Program-made: the position numbers and the translations under genes
The notes under the pieces: generated by a model
What the model saw: the letters and a program-made list of their open reading frames with translations, nothing else
Told to the model about the DNA's origin: nothing
Databases searched by the model: none
NCBI GenBank assembly: GCA_964387945.1
Contig: CAYLYX010000009.1
Coordinates: 1 to 64,000 of the forward strand
Direction: 5' to 3'
Origin: Parvicella sp964387945
GTDB lineage: Bacteria > Bacteroidota > Bacteroidia > Flavobacteriales_D > Parvicellaceae
Length of the DNA stretch: 64,000 nt
Part shown: piece by piece, positions 25,584 to 33,818 of the stretch
How the letters are laid out: the number at the start of each line of letters is the position of its first letter
Numbering within the stretch: the first letter of the stretch is position 1

Positions 25584-25832
25584 ATGAAAACAAACAAGAA
25601 CGAACCTAAAAAAAGTGAAATTATTGACGGTTATACGATTAAGTATCACGCCAACGGAAAAACAATTTGGTCAAAAGGAAAAATAATAGACGACAAACCT
25701 GAAGGGTATTGGGAATGGTATCGCATTGACGGAACTATAAAACGTTCAGGTCATTTTGACAAGGGAGAACCTGTTGGGGAATGGACAACTTATGACAAAG
25801 AAGGCAAAGTATATAAGGTGACAAAAAAATAA
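25584..25832 (+). CDS. Small MORN/YwqK-repeat protein (cassette gene 1)
   Basis: The 82-aa cytoplasmic protein contains nearly three repeats: YTIKYHANGKTIWSKGKI, PEGYWEWYRIDGTIKRSGHF and PVGEWTTYDKEGKVYKV. It has no signal peptide, unlike the larger MORN protein at 21648. The repeat is widespread in Bacteroidota and is often labelled an antitoxin without evidence. It is 20 bp upstream of the reductase-like gene and shares its cassette. The function is unknown. Confidence 0.66.
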   Translation: MKTNKNEPKKSEIIDGYTIKYHANGKTIWSKGKIIDDKPEGYWEWYRIDGTIKRSGHFDKGEPVGEWTTYDKEGKVYKVTKK

Positions 25833-25852
25833 ACAACGAATATTAAATTTAA

Positions 25853-26473
25853 ATGAGTAAAATAATTTTTGACAGCGGAATTTCTCTTGATGGATTTTTC
25901 GCAGGAGACAATAGAAGTCCAAAAAACCCTATGGGTGGAGTTTCAGGCCAAATACATTCGTGGATGTTTAACCAAAAAGCTTTTTGGGAATACCTTGGAA
26001 TGGATGGAGGCAAAGAGGATGGAGAGGACGGAAAATATATAAGAGAGACTATTGACAGAACAGGTGCTTTCATTATGGGAAAACGAATGTTTGAGGAAGG
26101 TGAAGTAAGTTGGCCAAATGACCTTTATAAAGCAGACGTTTACGTTTTAACACACGAGAAGCGAGAGCCTTGGGTTCAAGAAGGTTCGACAACTTTCCAT
26201 TTCATCAATGACGGAATAGAAAGTGCTCTCGAGAGAGCAATGCAATCCGCAAAAGGAAAGGATGTAAGAATTCAAGGTGGAGCGAATACAATTCAACAAT
26301 TTCTCAACGCAGGACTTATTGATGAATTTTTTATTCACATCGCACCTGTTTTCTTGGGCAGTGGAATTCGATTATTTGACGGAATCGACAAAGATAAGTA
26401 TGACATTAAAATCGTAGAAGTAATCCCATCTGACTTGACGACTCATTTGAGATATAAACTGACAAAGAAATAG
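25853..26473 (+). CDS. Dihydrofolate reductase-like (RibD C-terminal domain) protein (cassette gene 2)
   Basis: The 206-aa protein opens MSKIIFDSGISLDGFFAGDN, the first strand and loop of the RibD-C/DHFR-like family. It contains GAFIMGKRMFEEGE and VYVLTHEKREPW. The NADPH-site motif VRIQGGANTIQQFLNAGLIDEFFIHIAPVFLGSG follows. Homologues are small NADPH-dependent reductases of unknown substrate and are frequent passengers of mobile cassettes. The normal ribBA is elsewhere (35566), so this is unlikely to serve riboflavin synthesis. Confidence 0.8.
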   Translation: MSKIIFDSGISLDGFFAGDNRSPKNPMGGVSGQIHSWMFNQKAFWEYLGMDGGKEDGEDGKYIRETIDRTGAFIMGKRMFEEGEVSWPNDLYKADVYVLTHEKREPWVQEGSTTFHFINDGIESALERAMQSAKGKDVRIQGGANTIQQFLNAGLIDEFFIHIAPVFLGSGIRLFDGIDKDKYDIKIVEVIPSDLTTHLRYKLTKK

Positions 26474-26484
26474 AAAAAACGACC

Positions 26485-26608
26485 CGCTAACAATGTATAT
26501 AAAAAACAGGCAAAATAGTAGTAAAATCAAAGCTTTTAGCTCGTATCAAACTTTGTGCTTTACCGAAAGTTTAGAGNNNNNNNNNNTTTCATATACTAAC
26601 CGTTGGCA
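26485..26608 (+). other. attC-like imperfect palindrome closing the two-gene cassette
   Basis: The outer arms are CGCTAAC plus TGTATAT (26485-26500) and ATATAC plus CCGTTGGC (26591-26607). They can pair with bulges, the layout of an integron recombination site, and the total length is about 120 nt. The inner and outer boxes do not match the classic RYYYAAC/GTTRRRY cores exactly. A 10-N assembly gap falls inside, so the true length is unknown. No integrase is in the window. Confidence 0.4.
26577..26586. other. Assembly gap (10 N)
   Basis: Ten N bases mark a scaffold join inside the attC-like palindrome. A break exactly here suggests the region is repeated or hard to assemble; the real missing length may differ from 10. 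Confidence 0.97.
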
Positions 26609-26645
26609 GCAATCAAGCCTTTTGTGTTCAAAGCTAAGCGTAGAG

Positions 26646-26677
26646 ATTCACAAAGTAAATCTCCCCCGCGACATCAC
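26646..26677 (+). repeat. Right flanking repeat carrying a copy of the tRNA-Met 3' end
   Basis: The 14 bases AAATCTCCCCCGCG (26657-26670) are identical to 25135-25148 within the tRNA T-arm and acceptor. The surrounding ATTCAC, AAGTAAATCT and CATCAC elements match the left flanking repeat. It overlaps the stop codon of the convergent gene at 26674. Confidence 0.7.
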
Positions 26678-28080
26678 CCCGCCTTAAACGCATCCAGATT
26701 CCATGGAGCGGCATTGCTTCCATTGGGTTCTACTTCTCCATTCTTTAATTCAAACCTTCCCTCACCATATCGTTGATTGTAAAAGTCTCTATAACGAGCG
26801 GTTGGTAGGTGTCCTTCAGGATCTGACATCTTACCAGCATGATGAAAATCATTCTCAAAGGTCTTTACCAAATCGTCTGTGGCATGATTAAGCGGAATGC
26901 ACTGTTCGTAAACGGGTCCCATCAAGAACTCAACAAACTCCTGAGAATAGCCAATGTAGTTATTCTTGACATTCCACAAAAATGTCTCGTGCTTGAAAAT
27001 ATCCTGAAAAGACATACCAAAGTACTCCTGAAGATTTTTTTCCTTCACCTTCAAAAAGCCCGGATAACAATCCTTGTAGTACTCAGCTATTTTTTTCTTT
27101 TCTGACCACTCTGGGATGAAAAGCCAAGGTGCGTAGGAAGGAAAAACACTCGAGTTGGCAATCAACCAATACTCTAACGTATACAAAATGTCTTCCCATC
27201 TTCTTACAACTTGCTCCCATCGGTTATGCAATGGCATATAGCGATGTTCTATTTTTCTTCTTAAATAGCCGTATTTCTTACTATTTGGAACACCAAAAGG
27301 CGCAGCTTCAGCCATTTCTTGATACAAATCCAACTCCTCTTGCTTCTGGTTGATTTTATGTGGTGATAGGGCTTGTACTCTTGCCCAGTTCAGCTCTAAC
27401 TCAATACCAGAAAGCTGTGCCTGCGATCCTTCAGCTGCCTTATCCAGTCCCCTTTCAATCTGAATTCTCAAAAACCTAGGCAATGTCATTCCGGGCTCTT
27501 CACCGAGTCTGATCAAATCAGCTATGGGCTCTGTGAGGACTTCTGTTTTAAAGTCAACATCAATTTCTACGGCATTACCATACTTATCTGGATTAGCTTC
27601 TTGCTCGGCCTGCATCTTATCTACATCTTTCTCCACCTTTCCGATAATTTTAGCCATGTTGCGATCTTTGCCAAGCGAAGACTTGAGCATTTCATAACCT
27701 TCCTTCACCCTCACCGTATTCGTTTCTTCTATGGCATCTTTCTTTCCATCCTCAATGGCTTTAATAGCCTGTCGAAGCCCATCTAGGGTCTGCTTTAACA
27801 GCGTAGCATCGTCATAACCGTTTTCTTCTTGAGCTGCTTTCGCCTCCTGTGCCAACGCTTTGCCATAATTATCGCTGAAGCGTCCGTACAGGTTTTCATT
27901 CATCACCCTACCGTTATAATCGGTAAAATCATCTAATTCTCTACCCAGTTGCTCCATTCGAGACAAAGCAGCATTCATTTCTTCCACCGCTTCACCGGTG
28001 ATTCCCTTATCTTCTATTTCTTTAGCCATTCCCCTGAACGTATTCAGTGTGGCATCTAACATCATTGGATCTATTGGCAT
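26674..28080 (-). CDS. Uncharacterised 468-aa cytoplasmic protein
   Basis: I do not recognise this protein. It has no signal peptide or membrane segment. Residues 1-170 are charged and helical (MAKEIEDKGITGEAVEEMNAA and following). The rest is rich in aromatic residues (RWEDILYTLEYWLIANSSVF, YAPWLFIPEWSEKKKIAEYY), with a conserved-looking PLHNRWEQVVRRW segment and a C-terminal proline/asparagine tail. It lies 12 bp downstream of another unknown helical gene and probably shares its transcript. Its stop codon sits inside the right flanking repeat of the tRNA-linked segment, so its last residues may have been altered by that insertion. Confidence 0.6.
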   Translation of the reverse strand: MPIDPMMLDATLNTFRGMAKEIEDKGITGEAVEEMNAALSRMEQLGRELDDFTDYNGRVMNENLYGRFSDNYGKALAQEAKAAQEENGYDDATLLKQTLDGLRQAIKAIEDGKKDAIEETNTVRVKEGYEMLKSSLGKDRNMAKIIGKVEKDVDKMQAEQEANPDKYGNAVEIDVDFKTEVLTEPIADLIRLGEEPGMTLPRFLRIQIERGLDKAAEGSQAQLSGIELELNWARVQALSPHKINQKQEELDLYQEMAEAAPFGVPNSKKYGYLRRKIEHRYMPLHNRWEQVVRRWEDILYTLEYWLIANSSVFPSYAPWLFIPEWSEKKKIAEYYKDCYPGFLKVKEKNLQEYFGMSFQDIFKHETFLWNVKNNYIGYSQEFVEFLMGPVYEQCIPLNHATDDLVKTFENDFHHAGKMSDPEGHLPTARYRDFYNQRYGEGRFELKNGEVEPNGSNAAPWNLDAFKAG

Positions 28081-28092
28081 CGCTTCTTGTTC

Positions 28093-28749
28093 TTAACGGT
28101 TAATAATTGCTCTCATTTCCTGAAACCTCCTGTCAATACTACCTTTAGGATAAGGAAGTCTTCTGAAATGCCGCTCTTCATAAATCAACCCAAGATCTAT
28201 CTTCCAACCCGGAAACCACTCTTGAAGATTTTCTTCCAGTTCCACAATGTGTGATCGCATACGGTCTTTTATATTCTGAGCACTTCGCTGGTTCTCAGCT
28301 TTACGGCTTTCGGGCACTACTGCTGTTTCCAACTCCTCTATGTCCTCCAATAATTTCCAGTCGTAGAATTCTCCGATGGCCATCTCATCTTTGGTGATCT
28401 CCATACTATTGGCATTGGAGATTTCAATAACCTTAGTTACAGTTTCCGATGCATCTGACCAACCATCCGCCTGCTCTAGGATTCGTTTGGCTGCAAGTTT
28501 CCGAATATCTTCCTTAAGTTCATCAAACGTAGCATACTCCAACTTCATGTCATCTTTGACCAATGCGATAGCGCATAATTCATTCAGATTCCCCAACTTG
28601 TCTTTGAACTCTTCCAGTTGACTGCAAGACTCCATTGCCTTTGCTAAATTATTTTCAGCCTCATAACTGAGTGGGTAATCTGGGTCGTTTTCAAACCGAT
28701 CGGCCCTGGTTCTATAATATGCTTTGTACTCTTCTAGTAAATCTGCCAT
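28093..28749 (-). CDS. Uncharacterised 218-aa helical protein
   Basis: Not recognised. It is strongly acidic and helical throughout (YKAYYRTRADRFENDPDYPL, LEEFKDKLGNLNELCAIAL, NIKDRMRSHIVELEENLQEW), with a conserved-looking FPGWKIDLGLIYEERHFRR segment near the end. It has no signal peptide. It is the first gene of a two-gene unit with the 468-aa protein; co-expression and a direct complex are plausible. A near-consensus -7 box (TAAATTTA) lies 22 bp upstream of its ATG. Confidence 0.6.
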   Translation of the reverse strand: MADLLEEYKAYYRTRADRFENDPDYPLSYEAENNLAKAMESCSQLEEFKDKLGNLNELCAIALVKDDMKLEYATFDELKEDIRKLAAKRILEQADGWSDASETVTKVIEISNANSMEITKDEMAIGEFYDWKLLEDIEELETAVVPESRKAENQRSAQNIKDRMRSHIVELEENLQEWFPGWKIDLGLIYEERHFRRLPYPKGSIDRRFQEMRAIINR

Positions 28750-28771
28750 AGTAGTAGTTTTAATTCTCCTT

Positions 28772-28779
28772 AAATTTAG
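28772..28779 (-). promoter_or_regulatory. Probable -7 box of the unknown two-gene operon (TAAATTTA)
   Basis: Seven of eight match TAnnTTTG on the minus strand; the expected leader is about 20 nt. Confidence 0.35.
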
Positions 28780-28908
28780 AAAAAAAACTGGTTTTGACCC
28801 TTGTTTCTTCTCATAAATTTAGCGTTATCATTCCATGAATTTGTGATGCGCTTATGTCCTCAAGTCACACAAATAATCATTTTCAAATCAGGGTATCGTT
28901 TCATTATT

Positions 28909-28916
28909 TACATTTG
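28909..28916 (+). promoter_or_regulatory. -7 box of asd (TACATTTG)
   Basis: Perfect consensus match 16 nt before the ATG at 28933. It argues against an upstream in-frame start near 28801. Confidence 0.5.
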
Positions 28917-28932
28917 TCAAAAATCGATCAAG

Positions 28933-29922
28933 ATGAAATTAGCTGTGGTAGGAGCTACCGGAATGGTTGGAAACGTCATGCTCCAAGTACTTAATGAAAG
29001 AAGTTTTCCTTACGATGAATTGATCCTTGTGGCTTCGGAGCGAAGCAAGGGAAAAAAGCTGAATTACAATGGAAAGGATTATGTTCTTCACGGACTTCAA
29101 GAGGCCGTTGATGCTTCGCCAGACGTGGCTATCTTTTCTGCGGGAGGAAGCGTTTCAAAAGAGTGGGCTCCCCAATTTGCAGCAAAAGGCACTACAGTGA
29201 TTGACAATTCTTCTGCTTGGAGAATGGATCCTGATAAGAAACTGATTGTTCCTGAAATCAATGCAGAACTATTGACCCCTGAGGATAAAATCATTGCGAA
29301 TCCTAACTGCAGCACCATTCAAATGGTACTTGCTCTACTTCCCATTCATCGCAACTATGGTATCGAACGATTGGTGATCTCAACCTATCAAAGTGTAACT
29401 GGAACTGGAGTTGCTGCGGTAAAACAATTGGAGGATGAACGTGCAGGTCTTGCTGCAGAAAAGGTTTACCCCCATCCAATCGATAAAAACTGTCTTCCGC
29501 ACGGAGGTGATTTTGATGCCAACGGGTATACTAGTGAAGAGCTTAAGTTGGTGCATGAAACCCGAAAAATTCTTGGAGACAAGGATATCCAGATCACAGC
29601 TACAGTTGTGCGCGTTCCAGTAATTGGCGGTCATTCGGAAGCCGTAAACGTTCAAACGAAAAAGGACTTTGAACTTGAGCAGTTGAGATCAGAACTAAGT
29701 GCTACACCGGGTATTGTTGTTCAGGATGATCCAGCAAACAATATCTACCCTATGCCACTCACCTCTCATAACAGGGATGAAGTGTTTGTGGGACGACTGA
29801 GAAGAGACCTTTCTGTGGCGCATGGTTTAGACATGTGGATAGTTGCTGACAACCTCAGGAAAGGAGCGGCCACCAACGCCATTCAGATCGCTGAATTTCT
29901 TGTCTCAAATAAATTAATTTAA
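28933..29922 (+). CDS. asd: Aspartate-semialdehyde dehydrogenase
   Basis: This enzyme makes aspartate semialdehyde for lysine, threonine, methionine and diaminopimelate synthesis. The 329-aa protein has the NADP-binding VVGATGMVGNVML, the catalytic cysteine in ANPNCSTIQM, the active-site histidine in VIGGHSEAV, and SAGGSVSKEWAP. The ATG at 28933 is chosen because MKLAVVGATG is the normal start and a promoter box precedes it. It is divergent from the unknown operon. Confidence 0.95.
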   Translation: MKLAVVGATGMVGNVMLQVLNERSFPYDELILVASERSKGKKLNYNGKDYVLHGLQEAVDASPDVAIFSAGGSVSKEWAPQFAAKGTTVIDNSSAWRMDPDKKLIVPEINAELLTPEDKIIANPNCSTIQMVLALLPIHRNYGIERLVISTYQSVTGTGVAAVKQLEDERAGLAAEKVYPHPIDKNCLPHGGDFDANGYTSEELKLVHETRKILGDKDIQITATVVRVPVIGGHSEAVNVQTKKDFELEQLRSELSATPGIVVQDDPANNIYPMPLTSHNRDEVFVGRLRRDLSVAHGLDMWIVADNLRKGAATNAIQIAEFLVSNKLI

Positions 29923-29965
29923 ATATCCTCGGCTGTATTAGTTTCCAAGTAAAATATTTTTTGGG

Positions 29966-29973
29966 TAATTTTG
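29966..29973 (+). promoter_or_regulatory. -7 box of the marR operon (TAATTTTG)
   Basis: Perfect TAnnTTTG match 17 nt before the ATG at 29991. Confidence 0.5.
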
Positions 29974-29990
29974 GGGAAAACTAAATCATA

Positions 29991-30443
29991 ATGTCAACAA
30001 TTAGTGAAGCGATCCAAAGCACCTTTGAGACGAACCAGCAAATGGCCATTGTCAATGTACTCTACACAGCCAACTGGTTAAAAAACATTCATGGTGAGGA
30101 TCTAAAGAAGTTTAATATCACCCTTCAGCAATACAACATCCTGCGTATTCTAAGAGGGGGGAAAGACTGGATGGCAATGAATGATGTGAAGTCCAGAATG
30201 ATTGAGAAATCACCGAATGCTACCCGTTTGGCGGATAAATTAATACTTGCAGATTTTATTGAAAGAAAACGATGCGATGTAGACCGAAGAGTAGTATTCG
30301 TAAAAATTACTTCAAAAGGAAAAAAGTTACTCAAAACAATTGATGACGAAAACATGTTGCTTCCAAAGGATGGATTTCATCAGAACCTGACTTCGGATGA
30401 AGCAAAAACACTTTCTGAACTGCTGGATAAATTAAGAGGTTGA
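29991..30443 (+). CDS. MarR-family transcriptional regulator
   Basis: A 150-aa winged-helix protein with FNITLQQYNILRILRGGKDW (helix leading into the DNA-binding fold), MNDVKSRMIEKSPNATRLADKL (recognition helix), and the wing ERKRCDVDRRVVFVKITSKG with its conserved D-x-R. It heads a coupled run: its TGA overlaps the nitroreductase ATG (TGATG). It probably represses this operon in response to a small aromatic or electrophilic compound, by analogy with other MarR/nitroreductase pairs. Confidence 0.88.
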   Translation: MSTISEAIQSTFETNQQMAIVNVLYTANWLKNIHGEDLKKFNITLQQYNILRILRGGKDWMAMNDVKSRMIEKSPNATRLADKLILADFIERKRCDVDRRVVFVKITSKGKKLLKTIDDENMLLPKDGFHQNLTSDEAKTLSELLDKLRG

Positions 30444-31075
30444 TGAGTTACTTAGAATCGTTGAAATGGCGCTACGCCACTAAAAAATTTGATCCCAATA
30501 GAACGCTCGCCCCAGATGTACTAGACAGGCTGTTGGAAGCTGCAGGACTGACTGCGACATCATTTGGCTTGCAAGCGATAAAAATCTTGAATGTTGCAAC
30601 TCTAGAAAAAAGGGAAGCATTACTACCCTACTGTTTCAACCAACGACAAGTAGTAGATGCAAGTGATCTCCTAGTACTCTGTGTGGATACAGATATTGAT
30701 GCTCAGAAAGTTGAAAACTATATTTCTTTAGTTGCAAAGACCAGAAATCAACCAGAGGCAGACTTAGACGGTTTTAAGAACGCGATATCTGGTTATGTCA
30801 AACATTTTCCGAGTAAAGAACCTCTTCAAGAATGGCTAGCCAGACAGGCTTACATTACCTTAGGTACAATGCTCACAGCATGTGCGCTTGAAAGAGTTGA
30901 CAGTTGCCCAATGGAAGGCTTCAAGGCTAAGGAGATTGCTGATGAACTAGGACTTGAAGCGATGGGTCTATTTCCTGTTTTACTCCTACCGGTAGGATAT
31001 CGATCTGAATCAGATAAAAATCAACACCTTCCAAAAGTGAGAAAACCCAAGGAAGATTATTTAATGACCATTTGA
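30443..31075 (+). CDS. NAD(P)H-dependent nitroreductase-family oxidoreductase
   Basis: A 210-aa flavoprotein of the nitroreductase fold: LKWRYATKKFDPNRTL at the N-terminus, AAGLTATSFGLQAIKILNV (FMN-binding loop), ARQAYITLGTMLTACALERVDSCPMEGF, and the C-terminal LPVGYRSESDKNQHLPKVRKP. The closest style is NfsB/DrgA-like. It probably reduces quinones or nitroaromatics using FMN. The ATG at 30443 overlaps the marR stop. Its stop overlaps the next gene's TTG. Confidence 0.85.
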   Translation: MSYLESLKWRYATKKFDPNRTLAPDVLDRLLEAAGLTATSFGLQAIKILNVATLEKREALLPYCFNQRQVVDASDLLVLCVDTDIDAQKVENYISLVAKTRNQPEADLDGFKNAISGYVKHFPSKEPLQEWLARQAYITLGTMLTACALERVDSCPMEGFKAKEIADELGLEAMGLFPVLLLPVGYRSESDKNQHLPKVRKPKEDYLMTI

Positions 31076-32346
31076 ACTCAAGGATAATTATACTTGGCAT
31101 CGTACTGTTCGTTTATCTACTAGCCGAACTTTACATCTACTTTAACCTTAGAGTAGTGATTCGACAAACAAGGTGGCCAGCCATCTACTGGTGTTTGTAT
31201 GCTGTTACTGTCGTATTCGTACTTATAGCGATTACTTCTTTCTTTTTGACCTTGAATGAAAGCGACCAGCAAACCTTCAAGCCAAGAACACCTCTTGGTA
31301 ATTTTGTAATCGGTTTTACGTTTACGCTCATCGTTACCAAACTTATTTTGGGGTCAATTTTTCTACTCATCGATTTGTCTCGATTCATCACTTGGCTCAT
31401 CGATCAGGTTTTATCGAGTACCAAGAGTACCAATAAGAATAGCACGCAACTAAGCCTGGAAAGCAGACGTGGACTCCTGATCAAAACAGGGCTGACGTTG
31501 GCTGCGCTTCCATTTGCCTCTTTTTTGTACGGCATCACCTTTGGAAAGTATAATTACAAGGTCAGAAAAGTGACGCTCTCGTTTCCAAATGTAGGTCCAG
31601 AGTTTGACGGTTATAAAATTGTGCAGATCAGTGATATTCACTCGGGTTCATTTGATAGTAAAGAAAATGTGCTCCGAGGAATTGAGCTCATCAATGAGCA
31701 AGCGCCCGATTTGGTAGTTTTTACAGGTGATCTTGTCAATGATCGAGCGGAAGAAGTAGACAATTTTATTGATGTATTCCGTCAAATCAAAAGTAAGGAT
31801 GGTATTTTTAGTATTACAGGAAACCATGACTACGGTGATTATTATCAATGGAGTTCGGAAGAAGCAAAGGCAGAAAACTTTGAACGTCTAGTAAAAAAAC
31901 ATGGAGAACTCGGTTTTGACATTTTAATGAATGAAAACAGGGTTGTAACGAAAGGGAACTCTCACATCAACATCGTAGGGATTGAGAATTGGGGACTTCC
32001 TCCCTTCCCTCAAAAAGGAAACTTAAACAAAGCGCTAGAAGGAGTGGATGATGCCTTTACCCTTTTACTTTCTCATGACCCAAGTCATTGGGATGCACAA
32101 ACATTAAAATCTGATAAAAAAATTGACCTCACCCTTTCTGGTCATACGCACGGTATGCAATTTGGGATAGAAATTCCGGGTATCAAATGGAGTCCAGTTA
32201 AATATAAGTACCCTCGTTGGGCAGGACTCTATGAGGAAAAAGGACAATATTTGTACGTCAACAGAGGTTTTGGCTTCCTAGGTCTTCCAGGTCGGGTGGG
32301 AATATGGCCGGAGATAACCGTGATTGAACTAAAAGCGAAGTCATGA
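31072..32346 (+). CDS. Membrane-anchored calcineurin-like metallophosphoesterase
   Basis: The 424-aa protein has four N-terminal membrane segments (about residues 5-28, 38-62, 78-102 and 135-155). A metallophosphoesterase domain follows with all five metal-site motifs: QISDIHSG, FTGDLVND, ITGNHDYG, LLLSHDPSHW and LSGHTHGMQFG. The YkuE/YaeI-like layout suggests an extracytoplasmic or membrane-proximal phosphoesterase. The start is a TTG that overlaps the nitroreductase stop (TTGA); no nearby ATG is better. Confidence 0.85.
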   Translation: MNSRIIILGIVLFVYLLAELYIYFNLRVVIRQTRWPAIYWCLYAVTVVFVLIAITSFFLTLNESDQQTFKPRTPLGNFVIGFTFTLIVTKLILGSIFLLIDLSRFITWLIDQVLSSTKSTNKNSTQLSLESRRGLLIKTGLTLAALPFASFLYGITFGKYNYKVRKVTLSFPNVGPEFDGYKIVQISDIHSGSFDSKENVLRGIELINEQAPDLVVFTGDLVNDRAEEVDNFIDVFRQIKSKDGIFSITGNHDYGDYYQWSSEEAKAENFERLVKKHGELGFDILMNENRVVTKGNSHINIVGIENWGLPPFPQKGNLNKALEGVDDAFTLLLSHDPSHWDAQTLKSDKKIDLTLSGHTHGMQFGIEIPGIKWSPVKYKYPRWAGLYEEKGQYLYVNRGFGFLGLPGRVGIWPEITVIELKAKS

Positions 32347-33767
32347 AAAAGAATAGATCAGAATTACTTGGTACAGAAGACATCTCCTCGCTTTTGGTAA
32401 AACAGGCTGTTCCAGCCGCCATCGGGTTTTTTCTCATGTCGATCAACATGGTTGTGGACACCATTTTTGTGGGTAAGAACATTGGCAACCTAGCCATTGG
32501 TGCGGTGAGTATCGTCACGCCCATTGCTTTTTTAATGTCATCTTTTGGTATGGCGATCGGAATTGGAGGAGCAAGTGTGGTTTCTAGGGCTTTTGGTGCC
32601 CAAGACAAGGACAAGGCTCAGCTCGCCTTCAACAATCAAATCTCATTGGCATTTATCATCATCTCGCTCTTTACCTTAGTGAGCTTCGTTTTTCAAACTC
32701 CAATTCTTGAAGCTTTTGGAGCAAAAGGAGACTTATTAGGACCTGCTTCCACTTACTATCAAGTCGTTATGATTGGTGTGCCGTTCCTCTCACTCGCAAT
32801 GACAGGAAATAACAACCTTCGAGCCGAGGGAAAAGCGACCATGGCCATGATGGCATTACTCATTCCGTCTGTAATGAACATGCTCTTAGATTACATCTTT
32901 ATCGTAGAATTAAACTATGGGATGGAAGGAGCAGCTTGGGCCACCGCACTATCCTTCATCTCATCAGGTGCGTTCATTGTAGGCTACTTTATATTTGGTG
33001 ATACCGAACTAAAGATTGACCCCACGCTCTTTGGTTTGAAACTCAAAATCGTGAAAGAAATATCCTCCATTGGGATGATCAGTATCTTGCGTCAAGGAGG
33101 AATTAGTTTGTTGATGATTGCTCTGAATCAAATGCTACTAAAATACGGTGAGCTGGACGGTGTGGGAGGAGAAAATGCCGTCTCTATTTATGGAATTGTA
33201 AACCGAATTGCCATGATCGCGTTCTTCCCTTTAATTGGAATTGCTCAAGGACTAGTTCCTATTGCAGGCTACAACTACGGGGCTAAGAAATACGACCGGG
33301 TTCAGGAGGTAATCAACTTATCCAACAAAGCTGGATTCATTATCGGACTGATCTTGTGCGGGGGGCTCCTGCTTTCTAGCAACCTCATTCCGAAGCTCTT
33401 TCTCAACGAAGAGGACTTTCACTTGGTACCCATCGCTTCGGATGCCATCTTTTATGTATTCATGATGTCTTTCCTCACTGTATTTCAACTGGTTGGAGCT
33501 AGTTATTATCAAGCGTTAGGAAAAGGAATTCCAGCGTTGCTGCTTACCTTAACCAAACAATTATTCTTCCTGCTTCCGTTGGTTTTAATCTTTCCATTGT
33601 TTTTCGAACTCAATGGAATATGGTACGCATTTACTGTAGCAGATATTCTAAGTGCTGCGGTGTGCTTCTATTTCTTGAGATTAGGCGTTAAGAAAATGAT
33701 CAAAAGGTGGGATGGAAAAACCATCGAAGCAAAAGTAGAATTGGAAGAGCATTTAGTGGACTCCTAA
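32343..33767 (+). CDS. MATE-family efflux transporter
   Basis: A 474-aa membrane protein with about 12 transmembrane helices in two MatE halves: PAAIGFFLMSINMVVDTIFV at the start, GGASVVSRAFGAQDKDKAQ after the second helix, and the second half from ISILRQGGISLLMIALNQ, with GIAQGLVPIAGYNYGAKKYDR. It exports cationic or drug-like substrates using a Na+ or H+ gradient. Its ATG overlaps the phosphoesterase stop (ATGA), completing the four-gene coupled run started by marR. Confidence 0.9.
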   Translation: MKKNRSELLGTEDISSLLVKQAVPAAIGFFLMSINMVVDTIFVGKNIGNLAIGAVSIVTPIAFLMSSFGMAIGIGGASVVSRAFGAQDKDKAQLAFNNQISLAFIIISLFTLVSFVFQTPILEAFGAKGDLLGPASTYYQVVMIGVPFLSLAMTGNNNLRAEGKATMAMMALLIPSVMNMLLDYIFIVELNYGMEGAAWATALSFISSGAFIVGYFIFGDTELKIDPTLFGLKLKIVKEISSIGMISILRQGGISLLMIALNQMLLKYGELDGVGGENAVSIYGIVNRIAMIAFFPLIGIAQGLVPIAGYNYGAKKYDRVQEVINLSNKAGFIIGLILCGGLLLSSNLIPKLFLNEEDFHLVPIASDAIFYVFMMSFLTVFQLVGASYYQALGKGIPALLLTLTKQLFFLLPLVLIFPLFFELNGIWYAFTVADILSAAVCFYFLRLGVKKMIKRWDGKTIEAKVELEEHLVDS

Positions 33768-33818
33768 ACCCACCTTCCTAAACCAAAAAAAGTCCTTTCC
33801 AACTAAAACTAGGTTTAC

